From a bacterium (GTDB taxonomy: Bacteria; UBP6; UBA1177): 64,000 nt of DNA. The notes beneath the pieces are model-generated. The model ran no database searches. It saw only the letters and a list, made by a program, of their open reading frames with translations, and was not told where the DNA came from. The stretch covers positions 36,039-100,038 of the forward strand of contig JAFYIZ010000041.1 in the NCBI GenBank assembly GCA_017538365.1. Direction: 5' to 3'. Shown here one piece after another: positions 16,602-25,936 of the stretch (positions within the stretch are counted from its first letter, which is position 1; each line of letters starts with the position of its first letter). The translations under genes and the position numbers were made by a program.

Positions 16602-17915
16602 GTGAGCAGCAGAAAAACAAAAGATCCGAGACTCGTTGCGAGTTCGCTGATTCAGGATGTTCTCGACCAGTCGTTTTTCGTGAACGAACTTTTGAATGAC
16701 AGCCTTTCGGCTTTCGATTTTCCGAAGCGCCGCTTCATCACGGAGCTTGTCTACGGCACGGTGCGGCACTTGAGCCACCTTGACTACTGGATTTTAAAAG
16801 TGTTCAAAAAACCGCTCAAACGGATGGATAAAGAGCTGCTCGCCCTCATCAGAGTTTCGCTTTACCAGATTCTTTTCATGTCGAACCGTGAGGCTGCAAC
16901 GATAGTTTTCGAGGCTGCCGAACTTGCAAAACGCTGCGGAAACGAGAAAACGGCGGGATTCGTAAACTTCATTCTGCGTGAAATACTGCGCACAAATCCG
17001 ACACGAGAAAACATGGAAGCCGATTTCGGCGAAAGACACGACGAATTTCTGCAGACTTACTATTCAGTCCCGCAGTGGCTTTTCGACAGGATAAAAACTC
17101 AGGCTGAAACTGTCGGTCAGGATATCGAAGATTATCTCAAAATCGTGAACAAGCCGCTAGGAATCACGCTCAGGATCGAAGGAAATGAGGAAGCGCGGCA
17201 GAAACTCATCGAAAAGCTCGTTGAAAAAGGGGCTACAGCGACTCCGGCAGCTCTCAGCAGATACGGAATCTATACGAATAAAGCGGTCAACTTCTCGATG
17301 CTCAAAGGTTTTGACAACATTTTCATTCAGGATGAATCAAGTCAGCTTTCAGTTCTCGAAATGGATATAAAACCGGGTGACAAAATTCTGGATATGTGCG
17401 CGGCCCCAGGCGGAAAGACCCTTTTCGCTTCGTATTTAACCGGTGAAAAAGGCTTCGTCACGGCAGCCGACGTCAACGGAAACCGCCTCAATCTTTTAGC
17501 CGACGTAATCATCCAGCACGGCAAGAAAAATATCGAAATGAAGCTCCACGACGCGACAAAAGACAACCCCGACTGGCACAACAAATATGACAAAGTTCTT
17601 CTTGACGCACCCTGCAGCGCGCTCGGAACAATAAGGCGTCACCCCGAAATAAAGTGGATAAAAAATAACGATGATCCCGTAAAAATGGCGGCAGTTTCGG
17701 GAAAAATCCTCGAAAGAGCGGGAAAATACCTCAAAAAAGACGGCATTCTCGTTTTTTCCGTCTGCACTTTCACGAAAGAGGAAACCCTTGAACAGATCAA
17801 GGCATTCTCGGCTCATCACCCCGAATTTTCTGTCGAAAAATCGTATTTCACCGTCACCGGTCCTGACGACAATAGAGACATATTTTTCATCTGCAGAATG
17901 AGGAAAATAAAATGA
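16602..17915 (+). CDS. rsmB: 16S rRNA (cytosine-967-C5)-methyltransferase RsmB
   Basis: The 437-residue enzyme has an N-terminal NusB-like RNA-binding domain (about 1-140; TELVYGTVRHLSHLDYWI) and a C-terminal SAM-dependent domain with LDMCAAPGGKT, LLDAPCSALGTIRRHPEIKW and the catalytic VFSVCTF. The second of the two cysteines (the DAPC and VCT motifs) is the nucleophile in this family. The start is a GTG at 16602 with AGGAGGAG just upstream. TATAAA at 16570 followed by GCGGCGG is a probable -10. The next gene overlaps by four bases (ATGA), so rsmB and rpe form one unit. Confidence 0.9.
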   Translation: MSSRKTKDPRLVASSLIQDVLDQSFFVNELLNDSLSAFDFPKRRFITELVYGTVRHLSHLDYWILKVFKKPLKRMDKELLALIRVSLYQILFMSNREAATIVFEAAELAKRCGNEKTAGFVNFILREILRTNPTRENMEADFGERHDEFLQTYYSVPQWLFDRIKTQAETVGQDIEDYLKIVNKPLGITLRIEGNEEARQKLIEKLVEKGATATPAALSRYGIYTNKAVNFSMLKGFDNIFIQDESSQLSVLEMDIKPGDKILDMCAAPGGKTLFASYLTGEKGFVTAADVNGNRLNLLADVIIQHGKKNIEMKLHDATKDNPDWHNKYDKVLLDAPCSALGTIRRHPEIKWIKNNDDPVKMAAVSGKILERAGKYLKKDGILVFSVCTFTKEETLEQIKAFSAHHPEFSVEKSYFTVTGPDDNRDIFFICRMRKIK

Positions 17916-18565
17916 TCAAAATCGCTCCTTCGATCCTTTCAGCCGATTTCTTGAAACTTGCCGACGAAATAAAGTCAATCGAGACAAGCGGCGCCGATCT
18001 TGTTCATCTCGACATAATGGACGGTCACTTCGTTCCGAACATCACTTTCGGCCCGATGATAGTGAAGCAGATACGCCCTCTCGTGAAACTTCCTTTTGAC
18101 GCGCATCTCATGATCTCGAACCCGACGCAGTTCATTCCCCAGTTTGCAGACGCGGGATGCGAAATGATAACGGTCCACGCCGAGACGGAGCAGCATCTCC
18201 ACCGCACTCTGCAGTTCATAAAAAAGCTCGGTCTCAAGGCGGGAGTTTCGGTAAATCCGCACACGCCTATCGATTTTCTTCCCTATGTAGGAGATTTGTG
18301 CGATCTTTTTCTAGTCATGAGCGTAAATCCGGGTTTCGGCGGTCAGGAATACATCAAAAGCGCTTCTGAAAAGATCAGCAAGGCAGCTGAAATCCGCGAA
18401 AAATACGGTTTCAACTACGAAATTTCAGTCGACGGCGGCGTAAATGCAAAAACCCTGCCTGAAGTAATCAAAGCCGGAACAGATATAGCCGTCATGGGAT
18501 CGTACTTCTTCGGCAAACCGCTTGAAGAACGCGCCGAACTCGTAAAAAACGCGAAAAATCTGTAA
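17912..18565 (+). CDS. rpe: Ribulose-phosphate 3-epimerase
   Basis: The 217-residue TIM-barrel enzyme interconverts ribulose 5-phosphate and xylulose 5-phosphate in the pentose phosphate pathway. Landmarks are APSILSADF, DLVHLDIMDGHFVPNITFGP (metal and catalytic residues), FDAHLMI, MSVNPGFGGQ and EISVDGGVNAKT. It is translationally coupled to rsmB. Its last third is present a second time, separated from any start, at 21633-21866. Confidence 0.95.
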   Translation: MIKIAPSILSADFLKLADEIKSIETSGADLVHLDIMDGHFVPNITFGPMIVKQIRPLVKLPFDAHLMISNPTQFIPQFADAGCEMITVHAETEQHLHRTLQFIKKLGLKAGVSVNPHTPIDFLPYVGDLCDLFLVMSVNPGFGGQEYIKSASEKISKAAEIREKYGFNYEISVDGGVNAKTLPEVIKAGTDIAVMGSYFFGKPLEERAELVKNAKNL

Positions 18566-18580
18566 AACAGGAGATTTAAA

Positions 18581-21529
18581 ATGAAAAAGTTTTTTGTGAT
18601 TTTGACTCTTTTTACCGCTTTGATTTTTGTCGTCAGCTGCGGCGGGGGCAACAGTTCCACAGCAAGTATCGGTGAACTCGGTGGAAAATGCTACGCTAAT
18701 CACACCTGCGACAGAGACTTAATCTGCGATGTTGACAACAATGTCTGCGTTGAAGATCCGGAACATCCGATTGATGATTCCGATAGAACAGATTCAGGCA
18801 GTGACGGAGAATCTGATACCGGCTCTGATTATGACGGTGGCGATTCTGCTCCAGACAACAGTAATACAACTAATGACGGTGGCGATACAACTCCCGACGG
18901 CGGAGATACCGCACCGGATAACGGTGACACTGCACTTGACAACGATTCCGGTGATACCGCTCCTGACGGCGGTGATACGGAACCGGACAATGATTATCCT
19001 CAGACTCCGTGCAATCCGAATCCGTGCAAACATATTGAAAACTCAACAGGTGATTGCTACGTAAACAGCAACTATTCTTCTTATGTTTGCGGCTGCAGGA
19101 ACGGATACTATTTTGACGGTGCAGGCTGTACCCAAAATTCATCGGATCTTAAAGAATGCAGTCCGACAAGCGCAACTCCGTGTTTAGATTCTGCAACCGG
19201 TTTAGTTTGGTCTGGACAATCAACAGAAAAAATGCACTGGGCAGATGCAGTCAACTATTGCAAGAACCTGAATGAAGGAGGCTTCAGCGACTGGCGGCTT
19301 CCGAGTCTTGCCGTGCTTAGAACACTTGTTCAAAATTGCTATAATTCAAACGGCTGCACCGGTGACACTGATGGGAAATACAGCAAATTCGGCGACATCG
19401 TTTTCTTCTGGTCTTCTTCCGGCGGAAGTTCTGAAGCCAAAGGCGTTTATTTTTATAATGCCGCGTCTCAATCAAAAAGTGTTGATGAAAGTTTCGATGC
19501 CCGCTGTGTTCGCCGCGAAGGTTCAGAAACAAGGCTTGTAAACTGCCTGGGACCGCAACATTCTGAATGGAACACGGTTTCAGAAATAACACAGACTTGG
19601 GATTGGGATCAAATGTGGATTCCTTCTTCAAATGGCAAATACAATAAGGAGTCTAGCACGACAGAGTGCAGGTTTAAGTGTGAAGAAAATTATTTCTGGG
19701 ATTCTTCAAAACAGCGATGTTTAAATCCGTGTGATCCAGACATGTGCGGTCACGGAAAATGTACTGCAACAAGTGCAACAAAATATACATGTGAATGTTA
19801 TGCCGGTTATTTTCAGGAGGATTCAGACAAAAAATGTGTAAATCCGTGTAATACCAATCCCTGCGATTCACTTACGGCTTTAACTAATAAGGCATGCGTT
19901 GCTTATAATTTCGAAGAATATTCCTGCAGAGGCACAGATCCTGAAACTAATCTCAGTTGGTCGGCAAAGCCTCAGGACGAAAGAATTTGGGAAAATGCAG
20001 TTTCTTACTGTGAAGAGTTGAATGAAGGTAGCCACTATGATTGGCATCTGCCGAATATTGATGAGCTCAAAACTCTTTTGATAAATGCCGACAAAGTGCA
20101 CAACAACTGTCAGGTCAGCGAAGACAATAATTGTGTCTCTAAGGAAGATTGCTGGAGTTGTAAAACATGCTCCCAGACAAGTAACAGTGACTATAACGAT
20201 AATTACGTTTGTTCAGACTCCACATTCTACGATGACGGCAGATACAGCAAATTCGGGGATAGCGAAATGTTCTACTCTTCCTCTACGCTCTCAGATTCTA
20301 CAAATTTCGCATGGAGCGTGTTTTTCGGCTACGGCTCTGTGGGATACTACTATAAGCCTTATCGAGGTGGTGATAGTTATAGACCTGTCAGGTGTGTAAG
20401 ATGTGAAAAAAAGAACTATTTTTTTAATTCTACTTCAGGTAAATGTGTAAATCCATGTGATCCGAATCCATGTGAAGATAATAGTTGTATTGCTTATAGT
20501 TCCGACGGATATTTCTGCGGTGCTACAGGCACAGATACTGAAACAAATCTCACTTGGTCAGCGAGATCATCAAGCCTTATGAGTTGGAACGATGCTGTTT
20601 CATACTGTAACAACCTGACGGAAGAGGGGTATTCCAACTGGCACCTGCCGACAATCAGCGAGCTGAGAACTCTTATTCAAAACTGTTATCGCACGAAAAC
20701 AGGCGGCACTTGCGGTGTTTCAACAAGTTGTTTGTCAAGCAGTTGTTGGACAGAAAGTACTTGTGAATGTTTATACGATCCGAATGTCAGACACAGCAAA
20801 TTTGGCGATACCGGTAATTTATGGTCTTCCTCTACTCTTTCAGATAATACAGCATGGCACGTGGAATTCGGCTCTGGGGACATAAACTACCAAGCGAAGA
20901 ATCACATTAATGATTATGTCCGTTGTGTGAAATGTAAAGACAATTATTTCTGGGATTCTTCAACAAGTAAGTGCGTAAATCCGTGTGATGCAAATCCCTG
21001 TGATTCACTTACGGCTTTAACTAATAAGAATTGCTTTTCTTATACTTTCGAAAAATATTCCTGCAACGGCACAGATACTGAAACAAATCTCACTTGGTCA
21101 GCGAGGACGTCAAGTACTACGAAGACCTGGGGCAGTGCAAAATCTTACTGTGACAACCTGACAGAAGACGGTTATTCCGACTGGCGCCTGCCGACAATTG
21201 ATGAACTCAAGACACTTCTAATAGCAAGCAGAGTCTCTGCAAATTGTCAGGTTTCCGAAACAAACAACTGCTTGTCATACTCCAGCTGCTGGAGCTGTTC
21301 GACCTGTACACAGACAGGCACACAGTCGTCAAGCGGAACTGGTTGTCAGTCTTCAGGGACATCTTATAGTGATGGCAGATACAGCAAATTCGGCGAAACA
21401 GGACATTTCTGGTCGTCTTCTACTCAATCAAATGATACAGATAACGCATGGCGCGTGGATTTCAACTACGGGACCGTGGGTTTCGCCAGTAAGTCGTCAG
21501 GCAATTACTATGTTCGTTGTGTCAGGTAG
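18581..21529 (+). CDS. Large lipoprotein with EGF-like segments and four DUF1566 repeats
   Basis: The 982-residue lipoprotein has the signal MKKFFVILTLFTALIFVVSC, then GGG and GGKCYANHTCDRDLICD, and a DSGD/PDNGDT linker (about 65-150). EGF-like Cys-rich segments (CNPNPC, CDPDMCGHGKC, CDPNPCEDNSC, CDANPC) alternate with four DUF1566 units, each marked by tGLVW or ETNLxWSA, a YCxxLxEGGYSDWRLP core and an RCVR end, near residues 205, 460, 665 and 850. The units are more alike than those in the 5.7-kb lipoprotein, so expansion is recent. It is likely a surface adhesin or binding protein. The gene follows rpe by 15 bases with AGGAG upstream; a decayed relative lies just downstream. Confidence 0.85.
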   Translation: MKKFFVILTLFTALIFVVSCGGGNSSTASIGELGGKCYANHTCDRDLICDVDNNVCVEDPEHPIDDSDRTDSGSDGESDTGSDYDGGDSAPDNSNTTNDGGDTTPDGGDTAPDNGDTALDNDSGDTAPDGGDTEPDNDYPQTPCNPNPCKHIENSTGDCYVNSNYSSYVCGCRNGYYFDGAGCTQNSSDLKECSPTSATPCLDSATGLVWSGQSTEKMHWADAVNYCKNLNEGGFSDWRLPSLAVLRTLVQNCYNSNGCTGDTDGKYSKFGDIVFFWSSSGGSSEAKGVYFYNAASQSKSVDESFDARCVRREGSETRLVNCLGPQHSEWNTVSEITQTWDWDQMWIPSSNGKYNKESSTTECRFKCEENYFWDSSKQRCLNPCDPDMCGHGKCTATSATKYTCECYAGYFQEDSDKKCVNPCNTNPCDSLTALTNKACVAYNFEEYSCRGTDPETNLSWSAKPQDERIWENAVSYCEELNEGSHYDWHLPNIDELKTLLINADKVHNNCQVSEDNNCVSKEDCWSCKTCSQTSNSDYNDNYVCSDSTFYDDGRYSKFGDSEMFYSSSTLSDSTNFAWSVFFGYGSVGYYYKPYRGGDSYRPVRCVRCEKKNYFFNSTSGKCVNPCDPNPCEDNSCIAYSSDGYFCGATGTDTETNLTWSARSSSLMSWNDAVSYCNNLTEEGYSNWHLPTISELRTLIQNCYRTKTGGTCGVSTSCLSSSCWTESTCECLYDPNVRHSKFGDTGNLWSSSTLSDNTAWHVEFGSGDINYQAKNHINDYVRCVKCKDNYFWDSSTSKCVNPCDANPCDSLTALTNKNCFSYTFEKYSCNGTDTETNLTWSARTSSTTKTWGSAKSYCDNLTEDGYSDWRLPTIDELKTLLIASRVSANCQVSETNNCLSYSSCWSCSTCTQTGTQSSSGTGCQSSGTSYSDGRYSKFGETGHFWSSSTQSNDTDNAWRVDFNYGTVGFASKSSGNYYVRCVR

Positions 21530-21608
21530 TGCTTCGACTCCAACGACCACTTAGGAACCGTCTCAGCAACCATTTTCCGGTCATTGATCTTCATTTTCAA
21601 TTTCTAAG

Positions 21609-21623
21609 GTCGCAATTTGCGAC
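21609..21623. repeat. Short palindrome next to the rpe duplicate
   Basis: GTCGCAA and TTGCGAC flank a single T. A related palindrome (AAGGTCGC, T, GCGACCTT) occurs before nadC at about 23313. Both lie in the worn intergenic stretches around the duplication. Confidence 0.4.
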
Positions 21624-21632
21624 TTTGAACGC

Positions 21633-21866
21633 GGTTTCGGCGGCCAAGAATACATAAAAAGCGCATCCGAAAAAATCAGAAAAGTTGCCGAGATCCGCGA
21701 AAAATACGGCTTTAACTACGAAATTTCAGTCGACGGCGGCGTAAACGCTAAAACCCTGCCTGAAGTCATCAAAGCAGGAGCAGACATCGCCGTAATGGGA
21801 TCGTATTTCTTTGGCAAACCGCTTGAAGAACGCGCAGAACTCGTCAGAAACGCGAAAAATCTGTAA
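21633..21866 (+). pseudogene. rpe 3'-end duplicate (78 codons)
   Basis: The frame reads GFGGQEYIKSASEKIRK and on to NAKNL-stop, corresponding to the last 77 residues of the intact rpe at 17.9 kb with few changes. Homology begins abruptly at GGTTTCGGCGG, so the first two thirds of the gene are absent and there is no start codon or promoter. This is the relic of a tandem duplication covering the end of rpe and the lipoprotein behind it. Confidence 0.9.
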
Positions 21867-22041
21867 AAAAATGAGCGAATCGTAAAATGAAAATCAAAAA
21901 ATAAGAAAAGCAGGATATTGACGGATTCACCGATGTCGTTCAAGGTGTCGCTCAAGACGTCGTAATAAGTAATGAAAATGTCGCCAAATGTCGTAATAAA
22001 CAGACAACAATCCGCAACACAATTAGTTTTGGAGACTTAAA

Positions 22042-22168
22042 ATGAGAAAAGCCCTATTTTTGGAAGTTATTACTCTGCTCGCGCTCGTTGCTTGTAATAA
22101 ACAACTGCAGTGGTAGCGTGTATTTCTACGATAAGTGGAACCATTACGATGTTCGTTGTGTCAGGTAG
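22042..22168 (+). pseudogene. Collapsed DUF1566 lipoprotein remnant
   Basis: A ribosome site (GGAG) and ATG at 22042 open a lipoprotein signal (MRKALFLEVITLLALVAC) that stops after 24 codons. In the +1 frame the sequence continues NCSGSVYFYDKWNHYDVRCVR and stops at 22168, which is the typical end of a DUF1566 domain. The bases after this stop (GTAGTGCTT and later CTCAGCAACCA) match those after the intact 982-residue gene. It is therefore a large internal deletion of a duplicated lipoprotein gene. Confidence 0.8.
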
Positions 22169-22278
22169 TGCTTAAACAGGCTCAGCAACCAAGCCCTCTC
22201 CGGTCGTAAACGACCACCTCTCCCAGAGTGAGAGGCAAGTTCACAAATTCCGCATAATTTTTCAATCAAAGATTTGTT

Positions 22279-23148
22279 TTAAGAATCTTTTTCTTTCCCT
22301 TCCAAATAGTTGTTTTTATCCGCGATTTCTTTCGCATTTTTACTGCTTATAGTTTTTGCGCCGCGTTTTTCCAAAGATTTTCTCGCATCCAGAGCTACTT
22401 CCGCGCCAGAAACGGCAACCTGTGCACTTTGTTCAAGATTTTCCGGATTTTCGTTTTTAGAAATTTCAGTCGCAGAAACTTCCGCGAGCATATTCAGAAT
22501 CAATTCGACATTTGTCATGTTGTCACGCAGATTTTCTTTTTTCAAACCTTTGAAATCCTTGTATTCTTTCGCACTCATTCCAGCCCATGTGCGGTACATT
22601 AGATCGGTCAGCATTGCATATTCCCGTCCTGCCTTCACTCCGGATCTGTCCCATTCATCAGTCAGAGCTTTCCGAACTTCGATTGATTTCAGCCTTTGAT
22701 TGATCCAGCTTTCACTATAACCAAGATTACGGTAAAACCTGATTGCCCGATCTATCGCAAGTTCAGGATCCGCAGCTTCATCTATAATTTCGCTACCGAC
22801 TTTTGAAAGCCAGATCTTAAACGGTTCTGCTTTTTTGCTCGGAATTGACTGAATCAGCCTTAAAATCTGCTCTACATCACCGACATCTGTTAAGCGCATT
22901 TTGCCGTCTGCAGCAGGCATTTTCAAAGCGTGACAATTTGTCACGGTTTCATTCCCCTCTTCTTTTAAACGCTGTTTCAGCTTGCGCCAATACGCAAAAG
23001 AATCGGCACTTTCCGTCAGCACGGCAATCACATCCACGATAGAAAAATACCATTTTTCATTCTCTGAATCCCATGCTGCTCTCACCTGGCTGTCGCCGAA
23101 AAACTGTGTTTTGCTCTGCAAAGCATGATTTGTGTTAATTTCTTCCAT
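22279..23148 (-). CDS. Bro-N domain (phage antirepressor-like) protein
   Basis: The 289-residue protein has an N-terminal Bro-N domain (about 10-110; VRAAWDSENEKWYFSIVDV, YWRKLKQRLKEEGNE, RLTDVGDVEQILRLIQSIPS) and a conserved C-terminal half (INQRLKSIEVRKALTDEW, MSAKEYKDFKGLKKENLRDNMTN, AEVSATEISK). Proteins of this pattern are widespread in bacteria, often near mobile or repeat-rich DNA, and resemble DNA-damage-inducible protein D; function is not established. I choose the ATG at 23148, preceded by GAGGCGG; the longer frame upstream is A+T-rich and unlike the family. It stands alone, between gene debris and nadC. Confidence 0.8.
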   Translation of the reverse strand: MEEINTNHALQSKTQFFGDSQVRAAWDSENEKWYFSIVDVIAVLTESADSFAYWRKLKQRLKEEGNETVTNCHALKMPAADGKMRLTDVGDVEQILRLIQSIPSKKAEPFKIWLSKVGSEIIDEAADPELAIDRAIRFYRNLGYSESWINQRLKSIEVRKALTDEWDRSGVKAGREYAMLTDLMYRTWAGMSAKEYKDFKGLKKENLRDNMTNVELILNMLAEVSATEISKNENPENLEQSAQVAVSGAEVALDARKSLEKRGAKTISSKNAKEIADKNNYLEGKEKDS

Positions 23149-23426
23149 TTCCGCCTCTTCTTTAATAATAAAATAAACTAAAACACAAAAATATAATAGA
23201 AAATTTATTTTAAATGTCAAAACATTTTTAACTATAAATTTATATTGTGCAAAAGCTAACACAAACAATAGTTACAACTGAGTGTAATAGTAAAATCCGG
23301 AAGTTCTGTTCAAGGTCGCTGCGACCTTAAAAATCCTTCCACAATTCTCCACGCTTTCTTGCATTAAAAAGATATTCATATATAAAACCTGCGTGTTTTC
23401 GTGTTGTCTGAAACAGGAGAAGAAAA

Positions 23427-24272
23427 ATGAGATGTCCCGATTATGTAACCAAGGAATTTATAGCGCATGTCATCAGAGAGGATCTGGGGCGCGGCGATGT
23501 CACGACAAACTTTGTCTGCGATGAACCGCGCAACGGCAGAGCTTTTATAAAGGCAAAAAGCGACCTTGTTCTTTGCGGAATCGACCTTGCGGCTTATGTC
23601 TTCAAATTCATCGACGAAGATCTTGATATCGAACTTCTTGCCGAAGACGGCGAAAAACTCTGCGCAGGCGAAAAAATAATGAACATTTCGGGAAACGCCG
23701 CTTCCATTCTGAAAGGAGAACGCACTGCACTCAACCTTCTGCAGAGACTGAGCGGGATAGCATCCCTCACTGCCGAATACGTCAAACAGATCGACAAATA
23801 TTCGGAAACTAAGATCGCCGACACCCGCAAGACAACACCGGGACTAAGAACTCTCGAAAAATACGCTGTCAGAACGGGCGGCGGCAGCAATCACCGCTTC
23901 GGACTTGACGACGGCGTCATGATAAAAGACAACCACATCGTTCTTGCAGGCTCGATCACTCAGGCTGTCGAAAATGTCAGAAGCAGAATCCATCACCTTC
24001 TTAAAATCGAAGTCGAAACAACAAATCTGGACGAAGTAAAAGAAGCGCTTGCGGCAAAAGCTGATGTCATCATGCTCGACAACATGGATACAGACATGAT
24101 GAGCGAAGCGATTTCCATCATCGGCGACAGTGCGAAAATCGAGATTTCGGGCGGCGTCACTCTTGAAAAAATCAACGAACTTTCAAAACTCGGAGCCGAT
24201 TTCATTTCAGTCGGCGCTTTAACTCATTCCGCTGTTGCGAAAGATATAAACCTGACACTTGAAATAATGTGA
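23427..24272 (+). CDS. nadC: Nicotinate-nucleotide pyrophosphorylase (quinolinate phosphoribosyltransferase)
   Basis: The 281-residue enzyme converts quinolinate and PRPP to nicotinate mononucleotide in NAD synthesis. Motifs are REDLGRGDVTT, LNLLQRLSGIASLT, ADTRKTTPGLRTLEKYAV, GGGSNHRFGLDDGVMIKDNH, and EVET / MLDNMD / EISGG. Length is normal. CAGGAGAAG precedes the ATG, and TATAAA at about 23381 followed by GCGTG may be the -10. nadB is 30 kb away and nadA is not in the window. Confidence 0.95.
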   Translation: MRCPDYVTKEFIAHVIREDLGRGDVTTNFVCDEPRNGRAFIKAKSDLVLCGIDLAAYVFKFIDEDLDIELLAEDGEKLCAGEKIMNISGNAASILKGERTALNLLQRLSGIASLTAEYVKQIDKYSETKIADTRKTTPGLRTLEKYAVRTGGGSNHRFGLDDGVMIKDNHIVLAGSITQAVENVRSRIHHLLKIEVETTNLDEVKEALAAKADVIMLDNMDTDMMSEAISIIGDSAKIEISGGVTLEKINELSKLGADFISVGALTHSAVAKDINLTLEIM

Positions 24273-24291
24273 TAATAACTTGGAGAATGTT

Positions 24292-25896
24292 ATGAAATTA
24301 AGATTTTTGATCCCTGTTTTTGCACTTCTTTTCCTTTTAAGCTGCGGAGACGACCCTATTTCTTCCGACGAATTTAACGATGAAGATCAGCAGGCAATCG
24401 AAAACGATGAAAATGTTCCGCATGATGATGAAAATTCCGCAGGCGGCAACGATTCTGACAGCAACACCGATACAACACACGATGACGCTGATTCGACCAA
24501 TGATTCGGGTGATTCTCAATCCGGTAATGATGCCGACAATGCTGATTCGAATGACGATACCAGCGATTCCCAACCGGAAAACGACAGCGACAACGCCGAT
24601 TCTGCCGATGATTCGGACAACAATGTTCCTGACAACAACGACACAACAGGCGATGATGACGCCGACACTTCCGACACTGCAAACGATACTGATGAGCAGG
24701 AAGATCATGACAATCCTGAAACCGATGAAGACAGCACAACGGATACCGACAGCGAACAGAACGATGCAGATCAGGATTCAGGCAGCGAAACCGAAGAAGA
24801 ATTGACGGTTGAACTGCCTTACAACGAAGATCCTGTTGATTTAACGCTAACTCTCATTCCTAAAATCAACAAAATCGATGTTCTTCTGCTTGTCGATATC
24901 GGACACACTTCAATGTCAACGGCACACGACAATTTAAAGGCGAACAAAAATGATGTCATCAGCGGAATCCGCGCAAAAATTCCCGATTCAGCATTCGGAC
25001 TTGTCAATTTCGGACTGTTCGGAGCAAATGTCTACGAGCTGGCTCAGCCGATCACAACAGACGCAAATCTGCTCAAAAACCAGATTGATGCTATAGTTCC
25101 GAAAACCTCAGGTACAGCAACAGATCTTAAAAAAAGATATCACACTCATGCCCTTTGGGAAGCGGCATCAGGAGAAGCTGACTACGAACAGGTAGCTCAT
25201 AAAGTATCCGGAACGACACAATATTCAAGCATAAATATTCCGGCTGTAGACTGCAGCGGACAGGAAGGAACTATCGGCGGCGCATGCTTCAGAGAAGGAT
25301 CGATGCCTCTTTTCATTATGGCAACGGACAACGCATTCAACGATCTCACCTATGACAATTTCGGCGAATGGAAACAGGGAGAACCGAAAACCAAACCAAA
25401 AGCCGCTGAAAAAATGAATGGAATAAACGCGAAATTCATCGGTTTTTCTCTGGCCACTTTATCAACATCCAAGTTGCCGCAAGATTTAGGCTATATCTCG
25501 GAGAATACAAACTCTCTGACCTTGTCAAACGAAAAATTCGTTATCTCGGAAACATCCGACAACTGGGCTACAAAAATTGCCGAAGCAGTCATAAATCTGA
25601 AGGAAAACATCAAACTCGAAGTTAAGGCGGAGATGAAGCATGTCGATAACGAATACAGTGTCGCAGACACAACAAGTTTTGTAAAATCTTTTTATCCGAC
25701 AGCGGTACAGACAGTAAAAGCAGGAAGCGCGGCATCTTTCGACGTAACCTTTGAGAACAAAATCCATGAAAACAACGACTGCGCGCCGCATATTTTCTAC
25801 ATAACGGTTGAAGCTACAGGCGAAGGGCTCGTTCTCGACAGCCGTGACATCAAAATTGTCGTTCCCGGCAGAGAATGCACCGAATCACTCAAATAA
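24292..25896 (+). CDS. Lipoprotein with long acidic linker and degenerate VWA-like domain
   Basis: The 534-residue lipoprotein has the signal MKLRFLIPVFALLFLLSC and an unusually long D/N/S/E/T-rich linker (about 25-175, almost no hydrophobic residues). The folded part begins at about 190 with INKIDVLLLVDIGHTSMS, which looks like the first strand and metal site of a von Willebrand A domain. The usual DxSxS is replaced by DIGHTS, so metal binding may be lost or altered. Later strands (FGLVNFG, PLFIMATDNAF) fit the VWA fold as in the family of predicted VWA lipoproteins. The start at 24292 has GGAG upstream. It follows nadC by 19 bases. Confidence 0.75.
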   Translation: MKLRFLIPVFALLFLLSCGDDPISSDEFNDEDQQAIENDENVPHDDENSAGGNDSDSNTDTTHDDADSTNDSGDSQSGNDADNADSNDDTSDSQPENDSDNADSADDSDNNVPDNNDTTGDDDADTSDTANDTDEQEDHDNPETDEDSTTDTDSEQNDADQDSGSETEEELTVELPYNEDPVDLTLTLIPKINKIDVLLLVDIGHTSMSTAHDNLKANKNDVISGIRAKIPDSAFGLVNFGLFGANVYELAQPITTDANLLKNQIDAIVPKTSGTATDLKKRYHTHALWEAASGEADYEQVAHKVSGTTQYSSINIPAVDCSGQEGTIGGACFREGSMPLFIMATDNAFNDLTYDNFGEWKQGEPKTKPKAAEKMNGINAKFIGFSLATLSTSKLPQDLGYISENTNSLTLSNEKFVISETSDNWATKIAEAVINLKENIKLEVKAEMKHVDNEYSVADTTSFVKSFYPTAVQTVKAGSAASFDVTFENKIHENNDCAPHIFYITVEATGEGLVLDSRDIKIVVPGRECTESLK

Positions 25897-25936
25897 GTAA
25901 AAAAATCAGATTTTTCGAGATATTTTCAAGTAACAA

